A stretch of DNA of 64,000 nt from Candidatus Protochlamydia phocaeensis (GTDB lineage: Bacteria; Chlamydiota; Chlamydiia; Chlamydiales; Parachlamydiaceae), in NCBI RefSeq assembly GCF_001545115.1, contig NZ_FCNU01000011.1, positions 186,001 to 250,000 on the forward strand. The letters are read 5' to 3'. A program made the translations under genes and the position numbers. Shown one piece after another: positions 63,202-64,000 of the stretch (position 1 is its first letter; the number at the start of each line of letters is the position of its first letter). Under the pieces are notes generated by a model, which did no database searches, was not told the DNA's origin, and saw nothing but the letters and a program-made list of their open reading frames with translations.

Positions 63202-64000
63202 GCCATAAATACCCCCATCCTTCGCATTCTGATTGGGAAGCCGTCATTGGCTTAGAGATCCACGTTGAGCTAAATACGAAATCAAAATTATTCAGCGTTG
63301 CCCCCAATCATTTCGGAGATGATCCAAATACCAATATTACAGAAGTCTGTACGGGACAGCCAGGCGCACTTCCCGTGCTCAATAAAGAAGCTGTACGCAA
63401 GGCTGTCCAATTTGGCTGCGCCATCCAAGCCAAAGTGGCCAAATTTAGCAAATTTGACCGTAAATCTTATTTTTATCCCGATAGCCCGCGTAATTTCCAA
63501 ATTACACAATATGACCAGCCTATTGTCCTAGGAGGCACTGTCATTGCAGAAGTAGATGGCGAAGAAAAATCGTTTGCCGTGAACCGCGTTCATCTGGAAG
63601 ACGATGCAGGCATGCTGAAGCATTTTTCCACTTTTGCAGGCGTTGATTATAACCGAGCCGGATGCCCTTTGATCGAGATAGTTTCGGAGCCTTGCATTCA
63701 CACCCCTCGCGAGGCGGTGGCATATGCCATGGCCATTAAAGCCATTTTGCAATATATCGATGCGTCCGATTGCAACATGGAAGAAGGCTCTTTGCGCGTC
63801 GACACTAACGTCTCCGTCCGTTTAAAAGGAGAGAACAAGCTCCGCAATAAAATTGAAATTAAGAATATGAATTCTTTCAGTTTTATGGAAATGGCTTTAA
63901 AATCGGAGATCAATCGGCAAATTCAAGCGTATTTAGATAATCCCCACCTGCCGCATGATCAGGTGATCGAACAAGCGACCTATCGCTGGGATCCAGAAAA
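63198..64000 (+). CDS. gatB: Asp/Glu-tRNA amidotransferase subunit B, 3' end outside window
   Basis: GatB binds the misacylated tRNA and transfers the amide. The ATG at 63198 overlaps the gatA stop. 267 codons are open to the window end, about half the family length. Family blocks seen: [69 protein letters not shown] and [14 protein letters not shown], plus [14 protein letters not shown]. Confidence 0.96.
   Translation, partial: MSHKYPHPSHSDWEAVIGLEIHVELNTKSKLFSVAPNHFGDDPNTNITEVCTGQPGALPVLNKEAVRKAVQFGCAIQAKVAKFSKFDRKSYFYPDSPRNFQITQYDQPIVLGGTVIAEVDGEEKSFAVNRVHLEDDAGMLKHFSTFAGVDYNRAGCPLIEIVSEPCIHTPREAVAYAMAIKAILQYIDASDCNMEEGSLRVDTNVSVRLKGENKLRNKIEIKNMNSFSFMEMALKSEINRQIQAYLDNPHLPHDQVIEQATYRWDPE

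Overview
The window is a moderately AT-rich chromosomal segment of an environmental chlamydia (order Chlamydiales, most likely a Parachlamydiaceae-type amoeba symbiont close to Protochlamydia; genus inferred). The evidence is a fused GlyQ-GlyS glycyl-tRNA synthetase, the LL-diaminopimelate aminotransferase route (dapB-dapA-dapL), a RodZ-like membrane HTH protein, RNase HIII, GatCAB, and several eukaryote-like proteins: F-box/ankyrin, LRR/BTB and a USP deubiquitinase.

Layout. 1-5260: minus-strand translation cluster (thrS-like, infC, rpmI, rplT, pheS, rluA-like) preceded by tRNA-Val(GAC). 5296-9429: uvrC, a small hypothetical gene and rlmN, with a possible gene remnant behind uvrC. 9770-14422: a promoter and small secreted acidic protein, a glycosyltransferase and glyQS. 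14465-20612: an accessory island with a kinase-like protein, a 1026-aa flavin monooxygenase-like protein recalling MICAL, and a VanX-like protein that lacks its zinc ligands. 21117-24103: dnaG and two hsp20 genes. 24132-31579: recD2, a phospholipase D-like gene, dapB-dapA-dapL and thiL. 31818-35393: a 52-aa membrane protein and a 970-aa protein with a PLP-enzyme-like C-terminus. 35540-42598: two marC genes, truA, a DUF368 transporter coupled to rodZ, rnhC and recN. 42713-51449: USP protease, beta-barrel protein, aldo/keto reductase and LRR-BTB protein. 51485-55806: photolyase operon with two SDR-type proteins. 56129-60709: F-box/ankyrin protein, a large unknown protein and a small coiled-coil protein. 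61418-64000: gatC-gatA-gatB, with gatB cut by the window edge.

How it fits together. Housekeeping genes are in compact, overlapping operons. Between them sit single large genes with very AT-rich leaders that often carry inverted repeats; these look like host-interaction genes, and three of them point at the host ubiquitin system. A family of about 110-bp intergenic repeats with a core near GCCATTAGCGGTTTTAAT occurs at roughly ten sites. At least two encoded proteins look like pseudo-enzymes: the ThrRS-like protein in the thrS-infC position and the VanX-like protein.

Limits. All family calls rest on reading motifs by eye, without any database search. Promoters and terminators are pattern matches only.
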